NCBI GenBank assembly: GCA_014055525.1
Contig: WIAH01000002.1
Location: 1 to 64,000, forward strand
Direction of reading: 5' to 3'
DNA from: Nitrospira sp. CR1.3
Lineage (GTDB): Bacteria > Nitrospirota > Nitrospiria > Nitrospirales > Nitrospiraceae
Length of the DNA stretch: 64,000 bases
Made by a program: the position numbers and the translations under genes
Part shown: one piece after another, positions 7,635 through 16,100 of the stretch
Numbering within the stretch: the stretch's first letter is position 1
Layout of the letters: every line of letters begins with the position of its first letter
The notes under the pieces: generated by a model
Database searches by the model: none
The model's input: only the letters and a program-made list of their open reading frames with translations
What the model was told of the DNA's origin: nothing

Positions 7635-8051
7635 ATGTATGCGTTTGTCTTCCTGGTCGCATTGAGCCTTCCGTTCACGGTGATGACCTCGCATCTCGCG
7701 GCAGCTCAGTCCGCGGGCCAACAGAAGCCGTCCGACAAGAACACCAAGAAAACAGCCGACAGATGGCAATTACTCGGGCGCGATGGCCATTGTTCCTCGT
7801 TTAAGAGTCTTAAACAGACTTTCTCGGACATTCCGCCGATCAACACACCACAAGCCTTGCAGCAATACCTCAAGACCCATGAGGGGACACCTCTTCTGTA
7901 TCCCATCGATGATCCCGAATTCCCCGACCTGAAAGGCTATTCGCTCTTCGACCCGGCGCATCAGCTCTCGTTTATTATTTTGCCGGCGGCACACTGTAAG
8001 GGCCAGTTCATGGCACACGAGCAGACGCCCTCAGTACAGGACTCGCATTAA
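7635..8051 (+). CDS. Small exported protein of unknown function
   Basis: 138 aa from the ATG at 7635 (AAAGGAGA ends 5 bases upstream; an in-frame start at 7608 lacks a ribosome-binding site). Residues 1-25 form a signal peptide, MYAFVFLVALSLPFTVMTSH, with an AAAQS cleavage region. The mature part has two Cys (GHCSSF and HCKGQ) that could form a disulphide in the periplasm. No recognised family. Confidence 0.7.
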   Translation: MYAFVFLVALSLPFTVMTSHLAAAQSAGQQKPSDKNTKKTADRWQLLGRDGHCSSFKSLKQTFSDIPPINTPQALQQYLKTHEGTPLLYPIDDPEFPDLKGYSLFDPAHQLSFIILPAAHCKGQFMAHEQTPSVQDSH

Positions 8052-8413
8052 CAACGAGAGCGTATCGTCGGATTATCGCGGCGTCTCAGCATCTTCGGCA
8101 TGGATCAAACAGGGTGGCGACGAACACACACTCGTGGACACGATGAACGACTCAGCTCCTCGGTTCGAAAGCCCGCACTCACAACTTTGATGACCGTACG
8201 CAAGGAGCAGACATGCGCTCTTACCTCGGAGCCAACGCCTGACCACCTGCCCACCACCGCCTTATGCATGGAGCCCGTGACCGGTTTCCTCCCGCGCTGT
8301 TTCCCGTGACACTCCTCGACTACCGCTCTCCGAGCGTGCGGGCTTGGCGGACGACGGCCGCGACCACTTCAGGAACGGTTAGTTGCGTGATCGCCACAAC
8401 TTCTTTCACATAC
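8052..8413 (+). other. Gap without a supported gene
   Basis: Short frames here (for example 8100-8309) lack ribosome-binding sites and coding-like composition. I see no RNA gene or clear repeat. It probably contains the promoter of the downstream RadC-type gene. Confidence 0.4.
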
Positions 8414-8950
8414 ATGACTATGACACCCACTGCACCGGACACTCCCCAGGCTCACCTGTATCCTCGCTCTACGAGAAAAGCTCTCTCCGCAAAGCGGCAG
8501 CCAGCCCACCATGCCTATGCGATTCCCCGCTATCGAGTGATGCTGGTGAAGGAGAGTCTGGCACATGCCTCGCCCGTTACGATCAGGGATTCCCAGACCG
8601 CATACCGGCTGCTTGAGCCGCTCTTCGATGGACTCGATCGCGAGCATTTCATGATCCTAGCCCTTGACGCGAAACATAGCGTCATCGGCATCAACACCGT
8701 GAGCATCGGATCGGTCACCCTGAGCATCGTCCACCCCCGCGAAGTCTTCAAGCCGCTCATCCTCATGAACGCCAGTGCGGTCCTGTTGGCCCACAACCAT
8801 CCCAGCGGCGATGCGACCCCCAGTCAAGAAGATCGCGCTCTGACTCGGCGCCTCAAAGACGGTGGCGACCTGCTCGGGATCACCGTGCTGGACCATCTGG
8901 TGCTGGGCGAAGACCGGTATCACAGCTTTGCGGACCACCAAGAACTGTAG
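8414..8950 (+). CDS. RadC-type JAB-domain protein
   Basis: 178 aa from the ATG at 8414 (a second ATG lies at 8420; the frame is open to 8264 but without coding-like sequence). The C-terminal ~120 residues are the RadC/JAB domain: MILALDAKHSVIGINTVSIGS, then LLAHNHPSGDATPSQED, which holds the H-x-H...S-x2-D metal-binding motif. The N-terminal HhH domain of chromosomal RadC is absent, which is the usual form on plasmids, ICEs and PRTRC elements, where the function is unknown. Confidence 0.88.
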   Translation: MTMTPTAPDTPQAHLYPRSTRKALSAKRQPAHHAYAIPRYRVMLVKESLAHASPVTIRDSQTAYRLLEPLFDGLDREHFMILALDAKHSVIGINTVSIGSVTLSIVHPREVFKPLILMNASAVLLAHNHPSGDATPSQEDRALTRRLKDGGDLLGITVLDHLVLGEDRYHSFADHQEL

Positions 8951-9004
8951 GGAGAATCAGTGCTCCCCAGACAGTCCCCTACTGTCCTGTTTCTGGTAGG
9001 CAGG

Positions 9005-9355
9005 CTAGCGTTGACGGTCGGGAAAAGTGTTCAGCGGTCTGAAAGGCGTGTTTGGGTTGTAGCGATTGATGGGGTTCAGAGGATTATTCGGGTTGACCTC
9101 GTTGATGGGGTTAAAGGGATTGTTCGGGTTGACGCGATTGATGGGATTCGCGGGATTTCCGGGATCGACGCTGTTGATGGGATTGAAGGGGTTCCTGGGA
9201 TCCACCGAATTGATCGGGTTCAGGGGATTGTCAGGGCGGAGTTGATTGATCGGGTTGAAGATGTTGTAGTCGCGTTCGTACTTCTCGTCGAACCCGAGTT
9301 CAGCCAAGGCCGGAGCGGCGAAAAGGAGAAATCCGATAAGCCATAGAAGCCACAT
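9005..9355 (-). CDS. Exported Asn-Pro repeat protein
   Basis: 116 aa. Signal peptide 1-19 (MWLLWLIGFLLFAAPALA). The mature protein is almost entirely a tandem repeat of about 11 residues built on NPxNPINxVxP (for example NPFNPINSVDPGNP), seven or so copies, with matching repeats in the DNA. Low-complexity, probably extended and periplasmic or surface located. A related-looking NPF repeat protein lies at 28374-28805, on the other side of the defence operon. Function unknown. Confidence 0.75.
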   Translation of the reverse strand: MWLLWLIGFLLFAAPALAELGFDEKYERDYNIFNPINQLRPDNPLNPINSVDPRNPFNPINSVDPGNPANPINRVNPNNPFNPINEVNPNNPLNPINRYNPNTPFRPLNTFPDRQR

Positions 9356-9431
9356 GGCGGCCCCCTCGCATCGAGTATCAGGATTAGGCTACTCCTCCAC
9401 TCTGGTCTGGCTCAAGCCATTGATTCGAGCA

Positions 9432-10742
9432 TCAACTGCTCGATATGAGTCGTAAGAAACCTGTGACCCATGCAGACTTTACAAGAGATGACTTGAACAG
9501 AACCAGATCACTTTGCGAATACTGCCTTGATCTGGAAACCGGATGCTCACTCCAGTTCCTATGATCACGCAACGATCTTAATTGTCGGACATTCTTATCT
9601 GCCAAAATATGGCGTTGGCCTCCCATGTGCTCAAGCGCTTCGCTAATAGCAGCTCTAATGCCTGGTTCCCATGAGAGGTTCCTTTGAAATTCGATCAGGA
9701 GAGAAATAGGAGAATGCACTTTTAGGTGATCCAGTATTGTCTTGTCCAAGAGCCCCCGAGGCTTAAAAAGACGATGGGTCAACTCCGAATTAATGGCTCT
9801 ATACAAGGCCCATGCAGGCACATCTGGATGCACGATAGATAAAGGCTCTTGGCTAAAGGTATGGCTTAACGCCAAATACCGCCTTGTCTGTGGCTCGAGT
9901 CTGCCCCAGAGATTGCCAAATTGGGCGGATAACTCCGTACCAGCTTGTTGAACGGGCATTTTATATTCGTGTTGAGAAGTTAACGTTTCAAGCCTGGATT
10001 CAAGCTGCTGGATCTTCCGATCACGGTCATTAATGGTGTCCCAATGTAGCTTTAGTACACGATTTGTCTCTTCTTCCTTGTCTTTTTCGATCTTGTTGAT
10101 CGTTTGTACCATCTCTCGCACTGGTTCGAAGTCTTCTAGGCTCAAACGGCCACTCTGGAATTCTAATTCAAGCACTTGAGCAAGAAACTTTGACCGCTCT
10201 GCCAACCTCAATCCATACGACAGGTAAAAGGCATTCAGTGCAGAATCTTTGAATACTTCAGAGAACTCTGGATCGTTCTGCCATCCCCACAGCTCTTGGA
10301 TCAAATATTCGTAGATCGCCGCAGCATGTGCGACCATGTGGTTTAGACCGAATGATTCAATCTCGCGTTGATCAAAGTACCAATAGGCCAGCGCCTCCAG
10401 AACCGGATAGTCTGTCCGACATAGTTCTCTGCCCGTTCGTGCCTGAAAATTCCGCCATGCTCGAGGGATGTCGGTTTCGGAAATTGGGAGAGAAGTAAAG
10501 GACAGATTCCTTACTAGCCACGGGGTATCTGTGAAGCAGTCCGTTGAGCAAACCAGGTCAAACCGGTTCCACAAGCCATCTAGTATCTCTCCATCGGAAA
10601 CACCCGTTGAACCTTTGAGCCGATCCTCTAACAGACTCAATTCTGCTAAAAGCGTGTTTCGATGCTTTTCAGCTTCGGGATCTTCCGGCAGATGACTGGC
10701 AAGGTCTTCCAGTTCCATATTGGTTTTTCTATCCAAACCCAT
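9432..10742 (-). CDS. Uncharacterised protein with HEPN-like C-terminus
   Basis: 436 aa from the ATG at 10742, which overlaps the upstream S24 stop as ATGA. Mostly helical; a coiled-coil segment lies around INKIEKDKEEETNRVLK...DRDRKIQQLESRLETL in the middle. Near the C-terminus RSLRDHRNWSEHP fits an R-x(4-6)-H motif as in HEPN ribonucleases, set in a helical domain; this is suggestive only. Coupled to an S24-type protein at the end of a defence operon, it could be an effector or accessory, but no family is recognised. Confidence 0.6.
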   Translation of the reverse strand: MGLDRKTNMELEDLASHLPEDPEAEKHRNTLLAELSLLEDRLKGSTGVSDGEILDGLWNRFDLVCSTDCFTDTPWLVRNLSFTSLPISETDIPRAWRNFQARTGRELCRTDYPVLEALAYWYFDQREIESFGLNHMVAHAAAIYEYLIQELWGWQNDPEFSEVFKDSALNAFYLSYGLRLAERSKFLAQVLELEFQSGRLSLEDFEPVREMVQTINKIEKDKEEETNRVLKLHWDTINDRDRKIQQLESRLETLTSQHEYKMPVQQAGTELSAQFGNLWGRLEPQTRRYLALSHTFSQEPLSIVHPDVPAWALYRAINSELTHRLFKPRGLLDKTILDHLKVHSPISLLIEFQRNLSWEPGIRAAISEALEHMGGQRHILADKNVRQLRSLRDHRNWSEHPVSRSRQYSQSDLVLFKSSLVKSAWVTGFLRLISSS

Positions 10743-11101
10743 CAATCTGGTCTTAGGACTTCCACTAACTCTGCAATCACGCATATGTCTTCTTCGCCAG
10801 TCAGTACAATTGGTTCGTAAGCGGGATTAATTGGTCGAAGGTAGATATTTCCGGTTCTCTCAGTGCTGTCCTTGCCAGTCACCTCGGAACTATCGAACTG
10901 TTTCACCGTAAAACTGCCTCCGGTTTCCGAATCGGCAGTGTCCCGATGTTGGACGAGCAAGATTTGACCCGTTCGACTGCCTACGACTGGGGCCACAAAA
11001 AAGCAAAAGGCGCCGTCCGGAGCTAGGGGTTCCATAGAATGACTGACGACCTGAGCAACAAACATTCCGTCCCGCGGCTGGCGCTTGGTATTTGGTTCCA
11101 C
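10742..11101 (-). CDS. S24-type (LexA/UmuD-like) peptidase domain, probably 5'-truncated
   Basis: 119 aa from a GTG at 11101 with no clear ribosome-binding site. The catalytic Ser22 (SHSMEPLAPDG) and Lys67 (FTVKQF) of the S24 fold are both present. Coding-like sequence continues upstream in frame (SSDAAETLDW) until a TGA near 11141, suggesting that this is the C-terminal domain of a formerly longer protein such as an XRE-S24 repressor or S24-tailed helicase. The gene overlaps the next one as ATGA. The 165 bp upstream (11142-11306) shows no gene. Confidence 0.6.
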   Translation of the reverse strand: MEPNTKRQPRDGMFVAQVVSHSMEPLAPDGAFCFFVAPVVGSRTGQILLVQHRDTADSETGGSFTVKQFDSSEVTGKDSTERTGNIYLRPINPAYEPIVLTGEEDICVIAELVEVLRPD

Positions 11102-11306
11102 CCAATCGAGAGTTTCGGCGGCATCCGATGATCCACACCCTCAAGCAGCCGCTTTGACACTAACGAGCAGCGAGAGAGTGGTTTCTGACCCTTATCTCAC
11201 CCGACATTGCCAAAACTCTCAGACACTACCGAGGAATTTGTCGTTCCCGTCTTCCAGCCCACCGTTGCTCCGCCGCACGGGTCACAAACGCAAGACCATG
11301 ATCGCT

Positions 11307-11588
11307 TCAGATATCTTCTAGAGGAATGGCTGGATCTTTCAGATTTCGTAGGTCTACCGCCGCGTTCTTCATAAAGGTCACAATCCCTCGGTCCAGGGCT
11401 TGTCTAGAGACAACTAATCCCCCTCGAACTATCTGCGAAGGGGCGCAACGCCCGCACAAGAATACCTCAGAAAGTGAGTCCGGCCGGATAAAGAAGAATT
11501 GAATCCCTGTGCGACGAGGAGAAAAGGCCTTTGCATGACGAAGGCACAGACAGTGGCCGTGAATTGGGTCGCTTATTGGTTTCTTCAT
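11307..11588 (-). CDS. Small Cys-containing protein at the end of the ssp operon
   Basis: 93 aa. Cys/His residues HGHCLCLRH near the N-terminus and FLCGRCAP in the middle could form one Zn site. It starts 26 bp after the methyltransferase-like gene on the same strand, so it is probably co-transcribed. No family recognised; the spacing and the paired Cys motifs argue that it is real. Confidence 0.55.
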   Translation of the reverse strand: MKKPISDPIHGHCLCLRHAKAFSPRRTGIQFFFIRPDSLSEVFLCGRCAPSQIVRGGLVVSRQALDRGIVTFMKNAAVDLRNLKDPAIPLEDI

Positions 11589-11614
11589 TCGGTCCCAGCT
11601 TGTTTGGTAGGGAG

Positions 11615-13090
11615 TTATGTTGGTGCTACATTTAGGAGATTATGATTCTCTATTCTCAATCCTCGTGCAAGTAGAAGGTTATCCCAGAGCCGCCGATATC
11701 CAATATCAGGAGCTGACAGTAGGCCAAGTGTCTCCTCCTGCTCACTTAGTCGTTTGAATGTTTGGAAATGCGGATAATTTGGCAGAACGAAGGTCTCCTT
11801 TCTATGAAGGATTGGAGGATTGTCGGAAGCGAAATACTCTCGAACGTCAAATGTGGCTTTAGGCAAAAACACCTTTACACTGCGAAGCAACGCCGGGTGT
11901 GGGTCTCCATCAAAGTCTTTGTATAGAAGTAAGGACACCGCTCTTCCGTCTTTAGCGAACTTCACGAGATCATACGGAACCTCTCCAACAATTCGCTTCG
12001 CACCGAAGAGGAGCACTCGCAGCAAAGGGGGGAGCTCATCTTCAGCAGAACGGTGAACGTACAGGTGGGATGGAAGATGCTTTCCTACAGGGCAGGTCGC
12101 ACACATGTTAGCGACAACTTCTGGCTTTCCAATGGTGAAAAGGAACTCCTCACCCTCTTTTAAGGCTTCACCATAGGTTTTCCAAATAGCCTTAATATCG
12201 CTTTGGATCGAGACAGGGAGTTTGGCAATGGGAGGAGGCTTAATATTCTCCAATCTCAGCATGGCAAGATAGGTCAGAATATCTTCGCGCCGTTGGTCCC
12301 TTGAGCCCTGGAACGCTGAGTGATTAATCAGCCCGAGAGTTAAACGCTCAATCCGCTTGGGAGATCCGAAACTCTCGAGGAGCTTTGGGTACTTGGGGAA
12401 TTCTTCTGCTAAAGGAAGACGGCCTAAACGATTCGCCAAATTCACAAAGTGCTTCGCGACATTGTTTTTCTTGAAATCCGCGATGAGGTCTGTCCTGTAT
12501 TCCAGACGGCGTGTGAACGCTCGGCTTGCGACGTAGCGAGCCTCGGCTTCCTCATCCTTAAAGACATAAACGACACCTAACGCCGCAACATGTGTTCTCT
12601 TCTGCAATTTGGTCTCAACATACTCTCTGAATTCCGCCTGACCGTATATCTTTTGAAATGTCCCTCGGCTAGTGAGAATTCCATCGGCGTATTCATCCCC
12701 ATCGAGGACCGGACTTTCTACTCTCACGGCAATGATGAGCACCTGCTTGGCAAGGGCGAATGCCTGGAGCAAAGTTTCGTCTCGTTCTGCGAGACTTTCT
12801 ATTACATTTAAGACATAGCTAAGATTGACAACCTGGGCAGGTGTGGCCTTCTCTTCTGGTCGATAGTGAGGGTCCCACCCATCCGCATGAATGTGATTTG
12901 CTCGCAAGAATCGAATATCGGACCCATGACCACATCCATAATCAAATACGTCACTTGTCTTGGTTATGATTCCATCTGCGAGAGCCAGCGCTATGGGACG
13001 CGAGCAAGACACCCTACGGATGGCTGTCTGCCCCCGGCGGATCAATAGGGTTGACTCTAGTTGGTTGTGCGGGGCAGATCCGGAGCTCAT
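11615..13090 (-). CDS. DNA phosphorothioation-associated putative methyltransferase
   Basis: 491 aa. Matches the dnd-associated methyltransferase-like family (TIGR04096 as I recall it): IRRGQTAIRRVSCSRPIALAL near the N-terminus, the SAM-binding loop DVFDYGCGHGSDIRFL at about 47-62, then GWDPHYRP and VVNLSYVLNVIES. The C-terminal two thirds is specific to the family and has no known activity. These genes occur with phosphorothioation modification and restriction clusters. Here it follows the FtsK-type gene by 66 bp, so it may belong to the same transcript. Substrate (DNA, RNA or protein) unknown. Confidence 0.82.
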   Translation of the reverse strand: MSSGSAPHNQLESTLLIRRGQTAIRRVSCSRPIALALADGIITKTSDVFDYGCGHGSDIRFLRANHIHADGWDPHYRPEEKATPAQVVNLSYVLNVIESLAERDETLLQAFALAKQVLIIAVRVESPVLDGDEYADGILTSRGTFQKIYGQAEFREYVETKLQKRTHVAALGVVYVFKDEEAEARYVASRAFTRRLEYRTDLIADFKKNNVAKHFVNLANRLGRLPLAEEFPKYPKLLESFGSPKRIERLTLGLINHSAFQGSRDQRREDILTYLAMLRLENIKPPPIAKLPVSIQSDIKAIWKTYGEALKEGEEFLFTIGKPEVVANMCATCPVGKHLPSHLYVHRSAEDELPPLLRVLLFGAKRIVGEVPYDLVKFAKDGRAVSLLLYKDFDGDPHPALLRSVKVFLPKATFDVREYFASDNPPILHRKETFVLPNYPHFQTFKRLSEQEETLGLLSAPDIGYRRLWDNLLLARGLRIENHNLLNVAPT

Positions 13091-13156
13091 AACGTGTCCA
13101 GAGGCCCGTTGCGGGGGACTTGCAACTACTGTTTATGTCTTAGCTGGCTTAAGAAC

Positions 13157-16100
13157 TTAACCGAATATCCCAATAAGTTCGCCAACAATCGCTTGTAGAC
13201 CCTCAGTGGAAAGAATCGGTACCTGCGCGTGCACCAAGCCTTCCACGCCTTCGAGTCTAGCAGCCAGGTGCCCCTTGCCTAACAGACGTTCCGCACCTTT
13301 CTCACCTAATGCAATTTCTGACGTGCCCTCACTGTCGACACGAAGGACCAGACGATTGCCGAGATTAGCCCTGAGCTGCATCGGCATTACATTCGCATCC
13401 GGACGTTGAGCCGCGAAGACTAACGAGATTCCTGCCGCCCGCGCTTTGACCCCCAAACGACCCACAACGTCCGACACCGCCTCTGCGTAATCAGGGGTCA
13501 TCATCCACTCTGCAAACTCGTCGTGGATAACCCACAGGAATGGCAACCGCTCTGTTGGGTTTTCTTTAGTATTCAGCTCAAAGATGTTAGACACTTTGTT
13601 AGCTTTTAAAATGGCATATCGACGGTTCATTTCGTCAACGAGTTCGCTCAGAACACGAATGGCACTCTCCGTATCGTCAATTATGCCTCCTTGCAAGTGC
13701 GGCAAGCCATCAAAGGCAAAGTAGTCCACGCCTAGCTTTGGATCAACTAGGATAATCCTGGCCTGCACGGGCGTATTCGTACACGCAATGCCTAAGATGA
13801 TGTTTTGCATCAGCACCGACTTTCCGCTGCCCGTAGAACCGGCAATTAACGTATGTGGCGCGTTAAACCTCGGCGAGAGAAACAGTGGGCTATTGTCATC
13901 TTCTCTTACGGCGATCAACAGTTGATGATTACCATGTGTGCAATCAGGCTTCCACAGCTTCCAAACATCGGCCAAATGTAACACGCGACGATTTGGACGA
14001 GCGATGGCGATGACTACAATCCCTGGTTCTCCCTGGACAGATATTATGCCCAACCCGTGCGTTGTCAAAAATTCTGATCGCCGCTTAAGCACTTGATCGA
14101 TCGTTAAATTTGCGCTGCCTTGAAATTTGAGTAGCGCTGCGTTTGGCGTAAGTGTCTTACCCAGCAACTTAGATTGAAGTTGGAATTGCTGCAGGGCACC
14201 CTTACACCGACTTTCAACCTGCTTAAGCCACTCTTCATCAGCAGTTGTGTCTTCGGAGCCTCGCTCGTAGCGAGCAATTATATGTCCAATTCTGGGATCA
14301 ACCCAGCAACTACCAGGAACTTGTGGCGTCACTGATGTAGGAGACACAGGTGAACTGCCAGATGGGGTTCTCATTATAGGGCTGGGCGTCACGGACTGCT
14401 TCTTTGGAGCATCATGGTCATTTTTCTTTGCTACTTCAGGAGAAGCTACTTCGCTTTTACGACGCTGAACTATCTGAATGCGTTCTGATGGCTTTTGGTA
14501 CGTTTGTTCTTTCCAGATATCCTCACCAGCAATAGCCCTACGGATATTGATCGGATCCGCTCCTTTAGCATAGGCAATCGTCAGTTGACGCAACCGTGAG
14601 CGCGAGAATACCTCCTGCCAGGACCCCTTGGCTTCTGCCACCGTTACGAAGTCTGAACATTCCGGTGAATCGGATGGTCCGGACACGAAGATATGTGAGT
14701 ACCCACGCATATGGATGGCACATTCGCCTTCACGTACAGCTCTGCGCCATGCAGCCAAATCAATTGGCGAATTCGCGGGGAACGGAATGCCATTCAGTAT
14801 GAGGTCAGAAAATCTCGACAGCCAAAGGTCTCGGTCGAGCCGCTTCGGATCACCGAAAATGGCGTCGTCGATGCGACGTACTGTATCGCGCAGTTGCTTC
14901 TGTGATTCCTTTCGCTTTGTACCGAGGCTGGCATAATCAATATATTTAGATTCAGATATGATAACGGCAAGTTGGAGTTTGCCGTCCTTGGTCTCTTCTG
15001 GTGCGAGAGTTAGGACGTCAGCAATCTGTTCTTCTCGCTGTCCAAGCCACTCTGCATAGTCATCAAGAAAGTACCAGCCAAATCGCCGAGCAGAGCCTAG
15101 CTCATGGCGAATCATGTGCCGACTAAGAACCACCCCCATGAGTTCACTGGCATTGCGTCCTCGTTTTGCCGCACGCAGGACGAGGTCCCCGGAAATCTCG
15201 TTGGCATCGTTAATGAATCTTTCCGTAAGATCGCGGTACTCCGCGTCGCTGAATTCAAGGTTCAAGTCCTTCACTCGCCCAAGCACCATTGAGCGCAGAA
15301 GGTTCAAAGGTGCGGTAGAGGAAATGAGCATGTTTCTTCCCTGCGTCGCCCCCTGTTTGTAGCGGATCACCTTTACATTTTGGTTCACAAGTTGGCGGCG
15401 ATCGAGTAACTCGTCGTAATTCACGACCCAAGTGCCTAAATTGTGAATCTCTTTGAATATGCTCGCAGTAAGGGGGTCATTGAAGTCGAGTTTCCGCGCG
15501 GGGAGAAGGCGTGGGTTTTCAATTCCATCCCAATCGCCTTTAACGAATGTCGTAAGAGCGGTGATGAATGACCACCCTTCGTTTGTCTGTACCGGGCAAC
15601 ACAGATAAACGACTGACTTCATATCGTCCGTGGCCGATGGACGCCGCCGCGCCCACCGCGCAGGGATGAAGGTCCCCGAGTCGACTCGCACACAGCTTTC
15701 AGGATACCACTCAAGACCCGCGTGTCTTGCAATGACATCTTTGAGGAACACTATGTCAGCCACTGGCCCATCCTTGGGATCGGGCACAGGTGCTTGGTCT
15801 GCCATAATGGCAATACGTAGACGCGCCATAAAATCTTTTGCCGCTTCGCTGGACACGAAGGAGTCCGCGTCTGCCTCTGAAGATTCAATGATCTTTTCGT
15901 ATAATTCCCGCAATCTCATCCCATCACGATGACGAAGAATGATCTGACAGCGCATGTCTTCTTCGTCTCCATTAAGTTCGTTCATTTTGTCAACTAGTGC
16001 ATAGGGAAGTCGTGCGGAATCACAGTTGTAGAGAACAACTGAAAAGTTCGCCCGCTCGTGAGGATAGAGCGACAGAAATCGTTTCGACAAATCCACGATG

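Noticed and set aside
9060-9290. CRISPR-like or promoter repeat
   Set aside because: Periodic DNA here only encodes the NPINxVDP protein repeat.
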